NCBI RefSeq assembly: GCF_000485595.1
Contig: NW_014577560.1
Span: 38,524-102,033, forward strand
Direction: 5' to 3'
DNA from: Priapulus caudatus
Taxonomy: Eukaryota; Priapulida; Priapulimorpha; Priapulimorphida; Priapulidae
DNA: 63,510 nt
Part shown: one piece after another, positions 40,801 through 51,918 of the stretch
How the letters are laid out: every line of letters starts with the position of its first letter
Position numbering within the stretch: the stretch's first letter is position 1
Notes under the pieces: generated by a model
Told to the model about the DNA's origin: nothing
Databases searched by the model: none
The model's input: only the letters and a program-made list of their open reading frames with translations
Position numbers and translations under genes: made by a program

Positions 40801-41770
40801 TAGAAGCCATTCTTTTAACAGATTGTCTGACTCTCAGACGGCTGTATTTATCATCAGCATTAAGTAAACTTTGGATGTCAGTCAATTTCTCAGTTGCAGT
40901 CTCACGTTGGTCATGTAATTCTGAAAGTCTGCATTCTGACCATTCCTCACTTTTAGCCTTTATTTTCTCATCCAAATTTCTCATCTCTATTTCTAAAGTG
41001 TGTTCATTGTGTTGCAGCCTTAACTTCACCAAATCATTGGCAGCTAAAACAGTATTTTTTACTTCCTTAGCAATTTCAAGCGTTTTCCCGCTTTCGGATG
41101 CAAACGTGCTTGCACGTATTCCACTGCCCTTTATCTCGGGGTTTTCTTTGCCAGAAGCATACAGTACTTTGGCACATTTCCGATCCCATTCAGTATCCAT
41201 TGACCACAGCACAGTTTGCACTTCCTCACCTGAATATCCTGAAGAAGTAGGCAATCTCATGACAGAATACACTTTTTCCATCTCCGAAATAAGGGAAGGC
41301 ATATGCAAAAATGAGCTTTTGAGTACCACATAACGTGTACGTGTTACTGGAAATGTAATGATGTCAACACATAGTCCCCATCGACTATCTAGCAAACAGT
41401 CTCGAAAATGGATCTTATCCGTGACATGACCTGCAATGTGACTACTGTATATATCGTATGCCTCTTCGAAAGAAAGAAATCCCACATACTGTTTGTTATC
41501 ATCATCAACATCACACAATGTTCCAGGAGTTTGTGTCAAATGCAGTAAAACACCCATCAATCCCTTTATTGTCGCAGTGTGTTTCTTGTCTTTCTTATGC
41601 TGTAAGGACAATGCCTCTAGACGTCGCATACACATGTAGGGGGTATTGCATGGCTGTAGTGATGATCGGACATTTACGTTCTCAGACACTGACTGCACTC
41701 GCAAGTATTTTCGTTTCTGATCAAATGTGTCTGGGACATGGGGTGATGAAATCAATTCCTTTGACTCCAT
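37826..41770 (-). CDS. Four-exon gene, 843 aa, DDE-like (RNase H-type) transposase candidate
   Basis: Minus-strand exons 39826-41770, 39058-39251, 38468-38648 and 37826-38037. Splice sites are TAG|GTAAGC, AAG|GTTTGT, GTG|GTAAGT and TTACAG|, TTTTAG|, TTTACAG|, phases 1, 0, 1 agree, and no stop interrupts 843 codons. Start chosen at the first ATG, MESKEL. The N-terminal third is globular, residues about 225-305 form a coiled coil, and LKRRK (331-335) is a likely nuclear signal. Acidic motifs in RNase H-like order: D472/D473 (HSMDDKATVKPG), D723 (TLTDAGPGVGVSNVE) and E765/E767 (GDSGQNEAERTNS). I have seen this D..DAGPG..SN..NEAER family in invertebrate genomes but know no name for it. The spliced, intact state and a second copy of its 3' end suggest a recently active transposon or a domesticated gene. 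Confidence 0.75.
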
Positions 41771-43614
41771 AGTTCAGGATCAACTGAAAAATTAAAACAT
41801 TTCAAACTGATGAAGTATGTGACTGTGTGTGCACGCCCATTGCTCAATACTATTCTACTTGAAGCAAGGGAGTTAATATTGTAATGTAGTCCATCAATCC
41901 CCAAAGTTTCAAGTATCTATGTCAAACGGTCTAGGAGGAGTTCGATCATATTACACATGGATGTACGGACGGACGGACTCTAATACATGATTTCCACTTT
42001 TTCTTCCAAAAAAGTGGAGATAATAAAATAAAAGTACCCAACAATTTACTTAATTTTACGTCTAGTTCTGTATCTGTGCATGATAAACAGTGATATTATA
42101 AATTCTGGGATGTGCCGATATAATTTTTCTGAAATACTATAAAAGACTGACAAAAACTAATTAGATTTTTGGCTTGGCCCCCGATATAAGGATCTCAAAG
42201 ATAGCATTTGTTTTAATCTAGGGATAATATTATATTTAAGGATGACAGGCTCGCCAGATAATGGCAATGGCCCATGATTTTTTCAAATGGCCCATTATAT
42301 TTCCCAATTTTACATAGACTTTATACAATAGAAAGGGGGCCATGTATTTAATAGCCCATTTTAACGGCCCACCAACATTCAAGACTAGATTTATCCCTGG
42401 ATAAAGCTACTACTGGTATGTAACAAACCTCATTTAATATGATACATTAAAACAAGAGTACCGCCAACGGTACAATATACGCCGCTGGGTGTGGAATTAC
42501 AAGGCTTATAGTTTGAGACATGTATATGTAAGGTGTGAAAAGATGTGAATTTGTTTTAGTGTGTATAGAAACTACATGTGATGTATGGGCAGGCGTGCGT
42601 GCGTATGTGTATGTATATATGATGCATATGAATGCATGTATATATATATATCGGTGCACATCTATCGCTGTACGCTCTACACAGATGTAGAGGTAATTAA
42701 CATAGTATATGGGTGACGCCAACGTCAAGTATAAGCATATATAATTAGCATGGTATGCGGTATAAAATGTAACATAAATAAATAGATACGTGTAAGTCTC
42801 CTATGCTACAGCATGGGCCCTATGCTACAACTTGTGGCCTTCCGGACCTTTCCTGTTGACTAGCTCCAAAGGATGTAAAAGATCGTAGATTAACGCTGGA
42901 ACGGATGTTAGGCGTATGTCAGGAAGCATTGTAATCTTGGCGTGGCTATTTTACGAGCCCTGGTAGAACAGTACCTTTTAGCACAGGGACTTGGAGTGGG
43001 ATAGCAGACAGCGGCCCCTAGTGTAGGAAATACAATGTAATTAGGTGACAGTTTAGAGATATTGTGACACAGTGGTGTCACCTGTCGAATAGAAATAAAG
43101 CCATTATAGACATCGTGACTAGTAGCGACACCTAGAATGACGTCACGGGCACGCGTCATTTATAAGGGCGCGCGCGTTCAAGAAGGGGTTAGAACTTCTT
43201 CCTGTTGTACTAAAGTACGTGTGTTATTGCAAGTCGCGTCAAGTCTACGCGACGTATAGTTTGTAGTGTGTAGAATCTACCGAGTCTGCGCTTTCTTTTA
43301 CCGTGTGTAAGCGCAGATATTTGTGTGCATATGTAATGACGGCTATATTTTATATGTGCATATAGCCTTTTATTATGTGAATAATTAATGAGGCATTTTT
43401 ATGTGTGAACCAGCCTAGACCATCTGTTTATATATATGTCAAGTAAACTCTTAGTACGTCAACACCACTTCAACTCTTCAGAGTTTGATCTTATACGTGA
43501 CTATTCCTCAAAGTAGCTTTATAGCTAAGCACGACAAAGAACCTGCGGCTACAAGGAACACAAACACAACGCAAGGCTAACCGAACTATACTATACGAAT
43601 CACCTGCGCCTGAT
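41771..43614. other. No gene; possible promoter/LTR of the Gypsy element to the right
   Basis: Contains (GTATAT)-type microsatellite at 42594-42655, a TATAAG at about 43161 followed by GGGCGCGCGCG, and GTTGTACTAAAGTACGTGTG. This could be an LTR promoter, but no LTR boundaries were found. Confidence 0.35.
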
Positions 43615-44796
43615 TTCAGATGGACTCTTACTCAGAGGTAGCAGAATTATCACGCCAGAGATTTTAAAACCGGAAATGCTCCGTACCCTACATAGCAGTC
43701 ACCTAGAACAGGAGAAATGCATACAGAGAGCCAGATCGACGCTGTTTTGGCCAGGTATCTCCAAACAGGTGATCGAAAGACTTGGTGTCGCAGTGTCACA
43801 TCTGTAATCGGTATCGTAATCACCAACAGAAGGAACCTATGATGCCGTACGAGACACCTGAACGACCTTGGCAGAAGGTCGCAGCAGATGTGATGTTTCT
43901 GGACAACAACCGATACCTCGTGACCGTGGATTATTTTTCCAAATTCATTGAGGTGAACAAACTACTGGATACGAAATCCATGACAGTCATTAGTGTCTTG
44001 AAACAGCACTTTGCGAGATATGGATTCCAGAACAGTTCATGAGTGACAATGGCCCAGAATTTTCTAGCCATGAGTTCAAAACGTTCGCACGTGACTACCG
44101 GTTCGACAACACAACGTCGTCGCCGCGATATCCACAGAGCAATGAGCTGAAAGGGCCGTTCATACCGTCAAAAAATTGTTCAAGAAAGCTCGAGATGATC
44201 AGCGAGACCCCTACATAGCTCTAATGGACTTGAGATATACCACCATACCAGGTATAGAGCTTTCGCCAGCTCAGATGCTGTTGGGGAGAAGTACCAGAAT
44301 GCTTCTTCCAACTGTCAAGTCCAGTCTCAAACCTCTTCGTTTCGAGAATAGAGATGTTCGAGATACGTTGAACGACAAGCAGACTGTTCAGAAGTCGTAT
44401 TATGACCGTTCTTCGCAGACCCTTAAACCACTTAACGCAGGTGATCAAGTTCGAGTGCGTACACCAGGGCTAACGGTGCTCACTCCAGGTCATGTGTTGG
44501 GAAACGCGGGAACTCCACGATCCTACCTAGTCAGGCAGAGGGGACGAGTCATCAGGCGTAATCGCCGTGATCTAGTCAGGACGAGGGAGAATCCGGCAAC
44601 CGCTGAACCACTGGTCGTCACCGATGCGGAACAACCTGATGATCCGCCTTCGACTTCTGCAGACAGGAGATACCGTGATGATGCGAGCAGTAAACCGTTA
44701 CGTGCAACTAGTTCTGTTCCTAGTACTTCCAGTGTTCGCGTTAGTCGTGTTAGAGGTAGAGAAATCAGGCCACCTCGCAGACTAGTGACAGAATGA
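43615..44796 (+). pseudogene. Gypsy integrase and Pol C-terminus, frameshifted
   Basis: First frame: RGSRIITPEILKPEMLRTLH, HLEQEKCIQRARSTLFWPGI (His half of the HHCC zinc domain). After a frameshift ORF 43782-44042 gives CHICNRYRNHQQKEPM (Cys half) and the catalytic core start (RPWQKVAADVMFLDNNRYLV, FSKFIEV). A further frameshift at about 44037 puts SDNGPEFSSHEF in another frame. ORF 44176-44796 holds the end of the core and the C-terminal domain (PGIELSPAQMLLGRSTRMLL, KSYYDRSSQTLKPLNAGDQV) and a tail ending GREIRPPRRLVTE. Length and order are those of an ordinary Gypsy integrase with two or three breaks. RT and RNase H are absent. Confidence 0.8.
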
Positions 44797-45021
44797 CTGC
44801 AGTATTTTGTTGTTCGCAGTTTGCAAATTTTAGCCAGACCGATGAAAGATGTCTTGAAACAACAGATGTACGAAGTCATCTACTTCGACAAGCAAAGGCA
44901 CTAGAGGACAAATGGAAGAAATGCTACGTGAAACCGGACTTGACTCCCAAGGAGAGGAAGAGGACAAGTCTTAGTGGCAGAGATAGAAGAAAGAAGAGGC
45001 AAAGGGCAGCAGGATCTGGTA
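44797..45021 (+). pseudogene. Fragment resembling LINE ORF1-type C-terminus
   Basis: Frame 44793-45062 has TDVRSHLLRQAKALEDKWKK followed by YVKPDLTPKERKRTSLSGR. The 'I/V-K-P-D-L-T-P-K-E-R' motif followed by a Lys/Arg-rich helix resembles the end of ORF1-like proteins of invertebrate LINEs. Short and not certain. Confidence 0.35.
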
Positions 45022-45770
45022 TTAAACTTTTTTTAAGCTTCCCATGGGAAGGGGGCTCCTGATGGAGTTGGGGGCACACTTAAGAGGACAGCCGATAGGT
45101 TGGTCAGAATAGGACAGGACATCTCAAGTGCTGATGCACTATACAGGCAACTGTTGGCCACCGGTACTAGCATCAAGCTGTACTATATTGAAAGTGCAAC
45201 AATTAATGAAAAGACTCGGCAACTGGCTCCAGTACTTCATGATCTCCAAGCTGTGAGCGGAACAATGAAATTACATGAGATCATCTGCCTGTCACCAGGT
45301 AAGTTCTCATATCGCAATGTGAGCTGAGTTTGCCAATCTTCTGGTGGTGTACTGAACTGTGACCGTTTCTCACCAGCAACCTTTGAATTTGATGTGACTA
45401 ATGTGGCAGATGAAGCCCCATCTCAAGCTGTTCCGAAGGACACTGCTGCAAGCAATCCCAACCCTTCTCCCAAAGTAGGTGTTAATGCTAACACAGAGCC
45501 GCCTGAGCTGCCTTCTGCACTGAATGAAAATATGGTTGGAAAATACTGTATGATACTGTAACACTATGATGGAAAACTGTACCCTGGCATCATCACTGAG
45601 ACAGGGGAAGATGAGCTCGAGGTAAACTGCATAAAGCCGCTTAGCAGAAACAGGTTTTACTGGCCGCAAAACAAGGATGTTAACTGGCATCACAAAAGTG
45701 ATCTTCTTTCCCTCATACCAGAACCTAAGGGATATGGTACAAGGTGACCATATTTTGCTGTGGAAAGTGA
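45022..45770 (+). pseudogene. C-terminal part of an RNase H-like TE protein ('SHGKGAPDGVGG' family)
   Basis: Frame reads NFF, a TAA, ASHGKGAPDGVGGTLKRTAD and RLVRIGQDISSADALYRQLL, then SGTMKLHEIICLSPG, one TGA, CDRFSPATFEF, and finally MVGKYCMILYYDGKLYPGII, ELEVNCIKPLSRNRFYWPQN and VNWHHKSDLLSLI. SHGKGAPDGVGG..KRTAD, then GTMKLHE, then a Tudor/SH3-like YDGKLYPGI..W.WP..D..W domain is the characteristic end of the same family whose N-terminal part lies at 28.1 kb. Three in-frame stops. The N-terminal two-thirds are missing. Confidence 0.6.
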
Positions 45771-46717
45771 AATCTGGGATGCGCTAGAAAAAGTCAGGGT
45801 GAGCAAATGTATTAGATCGCTTTCTGTCTGTTTCTAGGACCTGGGTCTCCATTACTTGTTTCATTAGTTGTTGTCGTATAGGTGAACCTGAGGAAGAATT
45901 GCTATATACTAAAACAAAATGTTATTTTACGTTTATTGTAAATTTTATTTTTCCTGCTGACTTGTAAACCGCAGACAGAAGTCATATTACTTAATTTACC
46001 AGTTATGCATTTATTATTCTAGTAGATTTTAGAAAATTTTGAATTTGTGATTCAGAGTTTGTGATTCAGTGTTCCTGTATAAGGGTTACATGTGTTCATT
46101 TTTGTAGTAGATTTGTTACTTGTGATTTGTACCAGTCCCTCTCTTGAGCTACATACGTATGTCATTGCATGAAGGGAGAATCTAATAATATCTAGAGAGA
46201 AAGCTTATGTACTCTAGTCATTGGTAATACACTTGTGTCATTGGTGTTACACTTGCGTCATTGGTGTAACATGATATGTATTCGCTCTATACTTCTGGTA
46301 GCTGCCACTTACCAAACATATTTCTGTGGATTAATAGGCAAGTGTCAGTTTATTTCACTGACCTTCATACACCTGTTGCACTGTGAAAAAGGTTAACTAC
46401 AGTTAACTAGTGATCCGTTGTGAACAAAAATTACAATTGCTGACGCAAATGGTCACTGTGGCAGAACACATCTAAATTTTTCTGGTTTTCCTGGTTTTCT
46501 TTTCCATTTTTGGTTAAATAGCAACAGGGACACAAATCCGAAAGAATTTCATTGCACTTGGTACTATATAATGTTTAGGTAACAATGTTATATAATAGCC
46601 TGCACGGCCATTCAATAATCTTTGCTCAATATAACATTATCTCATTCTAGTGATTTGGAAAAGGAGGATTTCTGAAGAATGACCTCATATTAGAATGGGT
46701 AAAAACTCGTTTAAAAT
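45771..46717. other. No gene recognised
   Basis: AT-rich with three short GTCATTGGT(A/G)-type repeats at 46218-46271. Confidence 0.5.
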
Positions 46718-47071
46718 ATGGGTGACAGAACGTACAAAACGCTTTCACTCGTCGAATTTCGGGCACATTCTAAGTGTACGGGTCGCAACGACCAGTTCAT
46801 TGGCACGGCAATGCCACGCCACCCCTACACCTACCCGGAGCCTGACACCACTGGAGGCTCCAGTGAGGAATACGACTCCGACGATAGCTCTTGGGATGGC
46901 GATCGGCCATCGCCATTCCCACAAAGGGAGTACGTCGGCTCCTTTGTCGGGTCGGGCACTGACGCCGACCCAACGATGTATGAATTTGAAGTCGGCGAGA
47001 AGGACGACCCAGCACACACCATATTTAACCCCGAACATATACGCCAAATGGCACACAAACGCTGGCCGTAG
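46718..47071 (+). CDS. Unknown acidic 117-aa ORF upstream of an LTR
   Basis: Reads MGDRTYKTLSLVEFRAHS, SSEEYDSDDSSWDGDRPSPF and YEFEVGEKDDPAHTIFNPEH to TAG 47071. The GC content is higher than the flanking sequence, and it is followed by hairpins, a polypurine tract and an LTR, the same arrangement as the ORF at 22.2-23.3 kb. It is probably the last ORF of an LTR element. No motif recognised. Confidence 0.4.
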   Translation: MGDRTYKTLSLVEFRAHSKCTGRNDQFIGTAMPRHPYTYPEPDTTGGSSEEYDSDDSSWDGDRPSPFPQREYVGSFVGSGTDADPTMYEFEVGEKDDPAHTIFNPEHIRQMAHKRWP

Positions 47072-47365
47072 CGGCTGTAATGGCCGCTATGTCACAGCCA
47101 CCCACCTCCCCCAACGGACATGAGGAGAAAGGCAACCCTGACGCATGAGCGACATGAACATTAGTTGTAACGGTAAAGCCGATTAGGTCTCTTCAGAACA
47201 TATTTATCACACTAGTAGCTCTGTACGGTGTGGTCGACGACCACACCAGTAGACCGTAATGTGTTATTGTATTATCAGTATTATTAGCATGACGTCGACC
47301 GCCCTCCCTATGGACGGCCAGCCGGGAGGCTGGCATTCGATGTCCACTTTTGTAGACATCGGTTT

Positions 47366-47756
47366 AGTGGGGGGAGAAGTGTAACGCTGCAGCACAGCGC
47401 TACAACCAATAGAGCTACTATCTCCCCCGCACCGCCGCGCGCAGCCACAATCAATAGAGCTACTATCTCTCCCCCCCACCGGCACACGCAGCCAATATCA
47501 ATAGAGCATCTCTCTCCCCCCCCCTCACCGGCGCAACAATGTTGTGGACGATGGCGCGCGATTGGGAACTCACTGCCGGAGGTCTTGATTGGTCGCTGCG
47601 AGCGTCCACCGACCACGGCAGCACGCCAAAAGTCGGGGGACACCTGCCCCAACCAATTAAAGGATTACGGCGGGGGGGACCCTAATCAGCTGGCGTGATC
47701 GTGCGGAGACTGCAACGTTAGTGTTAGCATAGGGATAAAGCACTGGCTATGTTACA
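47366..47756 (+). repeat. Polypurine tract and complete orphan LTR (377 bp)
   Basis: AGTGGGGGGAGAAG (47366-47379) precedes an LTR that starts TGTAAC (47380) and ends GTTACA (47756), perfect inverted ends. Inside are three about 45-bp repeats (CAATAGAGCTACTATCTC plus CCCCCGCACCG-like) at 47404-47536. No internal region follows, so this is the 3' LTR of the element whose last ORF is at 46718-47071. The 5' LTR is absent. Confidence 0.75.
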
Positions 47757-47995
47757 CGGCTAATACGATGTGACACTAAAGTGTAGTCAACAGTGTAATA
47801 TAGCCATGAAGTGCTAACCGCGGCTTAGATGCCGCTAATCAGGCGTGAAGCCAATCAGCAACAACGCCAGAGGCCCAAGTTAAGTGGTCGCAGCGCGCCT
47901 GCACCGCTGGGGGTCGTCACCGCCTAGGGTAATGGAGATTATTTAATTACGAGCTCTGCAGTTATCCAACAGCTCTATTCGACTCGCCAGTCACA
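47757..47995. other. No gene recognised
   Basis: Short spacer between the LTR and the nuclease-family fragment. Confidence 0.4.
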
Positions 47996-48793
47996 TTAAG
48001 GCAGCCACAAAAGCCGGCTCTAGCAGATGCATTGTGGGCCAAGCTGTCACCAGAGGCCAAGACAGAACCAGAAGGGGTTGTCCAGTACGTGTTGGATGGC
48101 GGCGCTCTCCTACACAGAATCCCGTGGCCGAGAGGTTCTCCGATGTACAAGGAAGTGTGCAACCTATATTGCACTTACGTGTCCAGGGAATATGGAAGTG
48201 CGATCGTGGTATTCGATGGATACGACGAGATCTCGACTAAACATATGATGCAGCAAAGGCGCACATCTGGGAAGGTCGCAGCGACTGTCATTTTTACAGA
48301 AAGCATGGTCGTTACGCTGAAGAAGGATAACTTCCTCTCGAATCCCAAGAACAAGCAACGGTTTCTCGTCATGTTGAGCCAAGGCTGGCTGCACAACCTA
48401 CCATGCTAATGGAGACGATGATCTACTCATAGTCAAAACAGCAGTGGAGTCTGCTATGGCCAACACGACAGTTCTTGTTGGAGATGACACCGATTTGTTG
48501 GTTCTCCTATGCTACCATGCTCGCCAGGATGGCTGCGATCTCTTCTTCAGCCCTGAGCCAAAGGCAAACGCAAGAGGTGCGCGCGTCTGGCACATGAAGA
48601 AAGTTCAAGAGCAGTAGGGCAGTGAAGTGTGCAAGAATCTGCCTTTTCTTCACGCAGTGACCGGATGTGACACAACCTCCCACCTGTACGGCAAGGCAAT
48701 GGCCATGAATAAATTAATCGAAATTCCGTACTTGAGAGATCAAGCCAATGTATTCAGTGGTCATTCCGCTGTAGCCAATGTTGTAAATGCAGG
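47996..48793 (+). pseudogene. Nuclease-like/CXC family, N-terminal and middle fragment
   Basis: Reads RQPQKPALADALWAKLSPEA, VQYVLDGGALLHRIPWPRGS, SAIVVFDGYDEISTKHMMQQ, TSGKVAATVIFTESMVVTL, then after an 11-base deletion ANGDDDLLIVKTAVESAM, GDDTDLLVLLCYH, a TAG, FLHAVTGCDTTSHLYGKAM. This supplies the LDGG and FDGY blocks missing from the near-identical 28.6-kb copy. It ends AATGCAG|GTATCT at 48793, a splice-donor-like point just where the coding sequence departs. The CXC tail is missing. Confidence 0.7.
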
Positions 48794-49047
48794 TATCTCA
48801 TCCCTGGCGGTATGGGGGCATTTTAATTAATACGCTTCTACATAGTAAAAAAGCAGGTTAAATGATAGCACATATTTTTGACCCATTCAACAACAGAATA
48901 TTAACTAATCTGGCCGCTTTGAACTGTGTTGTGGTACAAAAAATGAAAATATCCACCACGAGGCATAATAATTAATAAAACAATGAACAACAATTAATAA
49001 TCCATAATTATGAATTAAGACCTGACAATAATTAAGTTTGAATTTTA

Positions 49048-50096
49048 TGCACGCCAGTACATTGGCTGATTAGCGTATGCGCTATGCTGCGAGCTTGCTG
49101 TTGTTCCATGCATCCCTGCTTTTATTCCACGTACAGCCTGAAAGATTTTGGATTTAATTACACCTGAATACACATTACGCGCTACTTACTTGATGTGAAA
49201 TGTTAGGTATCGCGATCTCTGTTTCATCAGCATCCTCCTCACAGTTGGTGTCACTTGTGGAGGCCGACGATATTTTTCGTTGCCTTCGTTTTCTGCAGCC
49301 TCTGCCTGCCTCTTGGGCTAGCGGTAGCATTTAGGTCAGCTTCTGTATCTGACGCAATCCATTCTTTCTCAAACTCCTCAAGTACTTTCCATTTATCTAA
49401 ATGGCAAATAATATAACATGATATATGCAAACAACAACTGGAGTGAAACAATGCAAAACAAATAGTCTGTACGTTGCACAATGATAAACAAAACAGCTAT
49501 AGTCCTACCATAGCCCGACGAGGCTGTGCGACAAATAGTCTATACGGGGATAGGTCCCCGCAAATTATTGGAGTATAGCCTAGGACCGTTTCTTGGAGCT
49601 ATAGTCCTACCATAGTCATATAGAACATAAGTTCTTAGAATATAGTACATAGCTTCTTAACATGCGATTATAACATGCTTCTTAGCTAGCTTAGAACATA
49701 AGTTATTAGTTCATAGAACATAACATCTTATGTTCTAGTATATGATATTTTAGCCACGGGTGACTCACTGGCTGTCTCGCTGTTCACTACGTGGCGAGAC
49801 ACCCCCCGATGTAAAACAGTCGATAGGGCCTGGTTGGGCTAATAATATCTATGCAGACTCAGTATATGGTCCTACGTACCATTTGTTGCCAACACCCGAG
49901 CATCGTACTTCAGCCATCCTTGAGGTGGTTCCCTTTTACCTGCGATCACGGCCTTCACTTTGCCAATTTTCTGGTTATCGACAATCATTGTTAAGTCGCA
50001 TACATCTGCAGTCTTAACAATACTCGTGCAATTTCCATTAACCCAATGTATAAGCGCATACTTAGGCATTTCTTCCGTGGCATCATCCATATCCAT
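49048..50096 (-). pseudogene. BEN-type gene 5' exons (three exons, one frameshift)
   Basis: Exon 49880-50096 begins MDMDDATEEMPKYALIHWV and ends KYDARVLATN; exon 49190-49396 joins in phase 1 (donor AATG|GTACGT, acceptor CATTTAG|) and starts DKWKVLEEFEKEWIASDTEA; after a frameshift, RGCRKRRQRKISSASTSD leads to donor ATCAA|GTAAGT. A possible third exon (49048-49137) follows an acceptor CTTTCAG|. The first exon, YALI.WV....SIV...DV...G.V.A...GK....W..Y.ARVLA, is the N-terminal Tudor-like segment that precedes BEN domains in many invertebrate proteins. No BEN domain is visible. The frameshift may be an assembly error or a real break. Confidence 0.45.
49500..49760. repeat. AT-rich interspersed short repeats (TAGTCCTACCATAG, TTAGAACATAAG)
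   Basis: TATAGTCCTACCATAG occurs at 49498 and 49600; TTAGAACATAAG-like words recur four times to 49740. It lies in the intron between the two exons described above. Confidence 0.5.
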
Positions 50097-50476
50097 ATTG
50101 ACTACGCCTACTCGAACAAGTCCGTCAACTGCCGCCGAGTCGCCGACGCTACGGTAACCAGGAGCAACACCAACAATAGACTGGTACCCGTTCGCCACCT
50201 TCACTCAGGCAAGGCTGCCTTCGCTATACTGTTAGTGTAGCGCGAGTGGAACTCTACGTCGACCGGGTACCAGCGAATAACAGAAACTAATAAGCATTAA
50301 ACGTTTACTTTTTATAAAAACTGTTTTTTAATAAAGTGAATAAACATTATTATTCTTTATTAAAAATAGATAATTATGTTTGTTTTAAACATTAGGGTTG
50401 AATGCTAAGTTGTTAGCAGCAATTAATATCTTTCGACTCGGGGTTTCCTTTGCTGCGTCGCGCGCGAATACCAAAC

Positions 50477-51469
50477 ATGGAGCAAAGACAAGTGCGTTAT
50501 AAACGCTATTTGTGGGACGAAAATGCTGATGTTCCTCGACAAACGCGGGCTCGTTGGTCAGCAAGCGATCAAACTGAACAGGAACAGTGTAATGTAAGTT
50601 TCTAAGAAACATTTATTGAGAATAGCTATAAAATAATTAGTATAATAAGGCCTTGAGTTTTGCCATGATTCGATCCGTACTGATCGACTGTCAGTAGGCC
50701 TGGCAGAAAGGCCGGGTTGTACGTCCTCCGAGGTATATACACATATGTACCCTGTGTACATGTGTGGATTGATCGATACACAAGTGTACCCGCGGTCTAC
50801 ATCACTGATCGAGCTCTATATATAACATATACAGCTCAGTGCGTGAACAATATAGACAGCAGAACATATGCAGACAATTTAACGTACAGACATATATATG
50901 TTCTATGTACATGTATGATGTATAGACATGCAGAATTAACATTAACATACGTGGCACAACATGTATGTAGACCTTTGTATCCACACATAGACCCACTCAG
51001 CCCTACCATAATGAAAAAATCAGTTCACTGTATTATTTTCTACAGATGTTAATTATTATTATATTTCATATATATTAAATGATATATATTACATGCATCT
51101 TTAATATAATTATATACTATTATTAGATGTAGTCGTTGAACTGGATATTTTCAAATAATTAAGATCTAACAGGAAACACATTGCAACATCACTAAAGCAG
51201 TTAATTACTAAATAAGTGTATATGTGTGATAGGTAGATAGCTAAGAATTAACGATTTCAAGAAAGATAAGAAGTGATAATAACTATTTGAAATTACATTT
51301 TTCAGGATGGCCAACAGAGTGACAGTGAAGAAGGTCACTCATTGCTGGACGATGGTGATGATGACATGCAGAGCAGTGGAAATGAACAAGAATATCAGTT
51401 GCATGATGTTGCTAATGATGATAATGATCTTGAGTACCAAGATGACAGTGGTTATGATCATGTACTTAG
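50477..51469 (+). CDS. Two 5' exons of an acidic protein, divergent from the BEN-type gene
   Basis: Exon 50477-50593 (MEQRQVRYKRYLWDENADVP, RARWSASDQTEQEQCN; donor AAT|GTAAGT) joins in phase 0 to exon 51306-51469 (acceptor TTTTTCAG|, DGQQSDSEEGHSLLDDGDDD, DLEYQDDSGYDHVL; donor TTAG|GTTGAT). The basic start (VRYKRYLWD..A.VP..T..RW) and the acidic second exon resemble the N-terminus of the CACTA-like transposase family at 3.4 kb. No later exon was found before the Gypsy fragment at 51.9 kb. The starts of the two divergent genes are 380 bp apart, a possible shared promoter. Confidence 0.35.
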
Positions 51470-51482
51470 GTTGATTAGCTTA

Positions 51483-51513
<31 letters not shown>

Positions 51514-51918
51514 ATCTCAAAATCAAAAGTAAAATAATGGGACATATACATTCGAATTTTTCAATATTATTAGTGCAGTTTTCTATACTCAAAGATATTT
51601 CTAAGTTAATGTTATCTATAAATTATACATTTATTTATTAAAAAAAAAGTTACAAGAATCTTACCTAGAATCTTTAAGTATATACAGTTCACATTGCTTC
51701 TAGATATCTAACTGAATAAAAACAGTCCACTTTCTACGTTAAGAAAAGTGACAAATTCAGTTAACAGCTTTGATTACGTGCGTGTCAGGTGTCACTGGTC
51801 GTGCCCTCACTCCCCACGGTAACCCCTGCGATATAAAAACTTATTGTTATGCGATCATAAAAACAGTTTCGTAGAGATGGTGGCTCGAGCAAAAACTTGG
51901 TGGACCTCCGGGTCGGAA
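51470..51918. other. No gene; AT-rich
   Basis: (TA)n at 51483-51512; nothing else recognised. Confidence 0.5.

Noticed and set aside
40785..41333. 182-codon plus-strand ORF
   Set aside because: Antisense shadow of exon 1 of the 843-aa gene.
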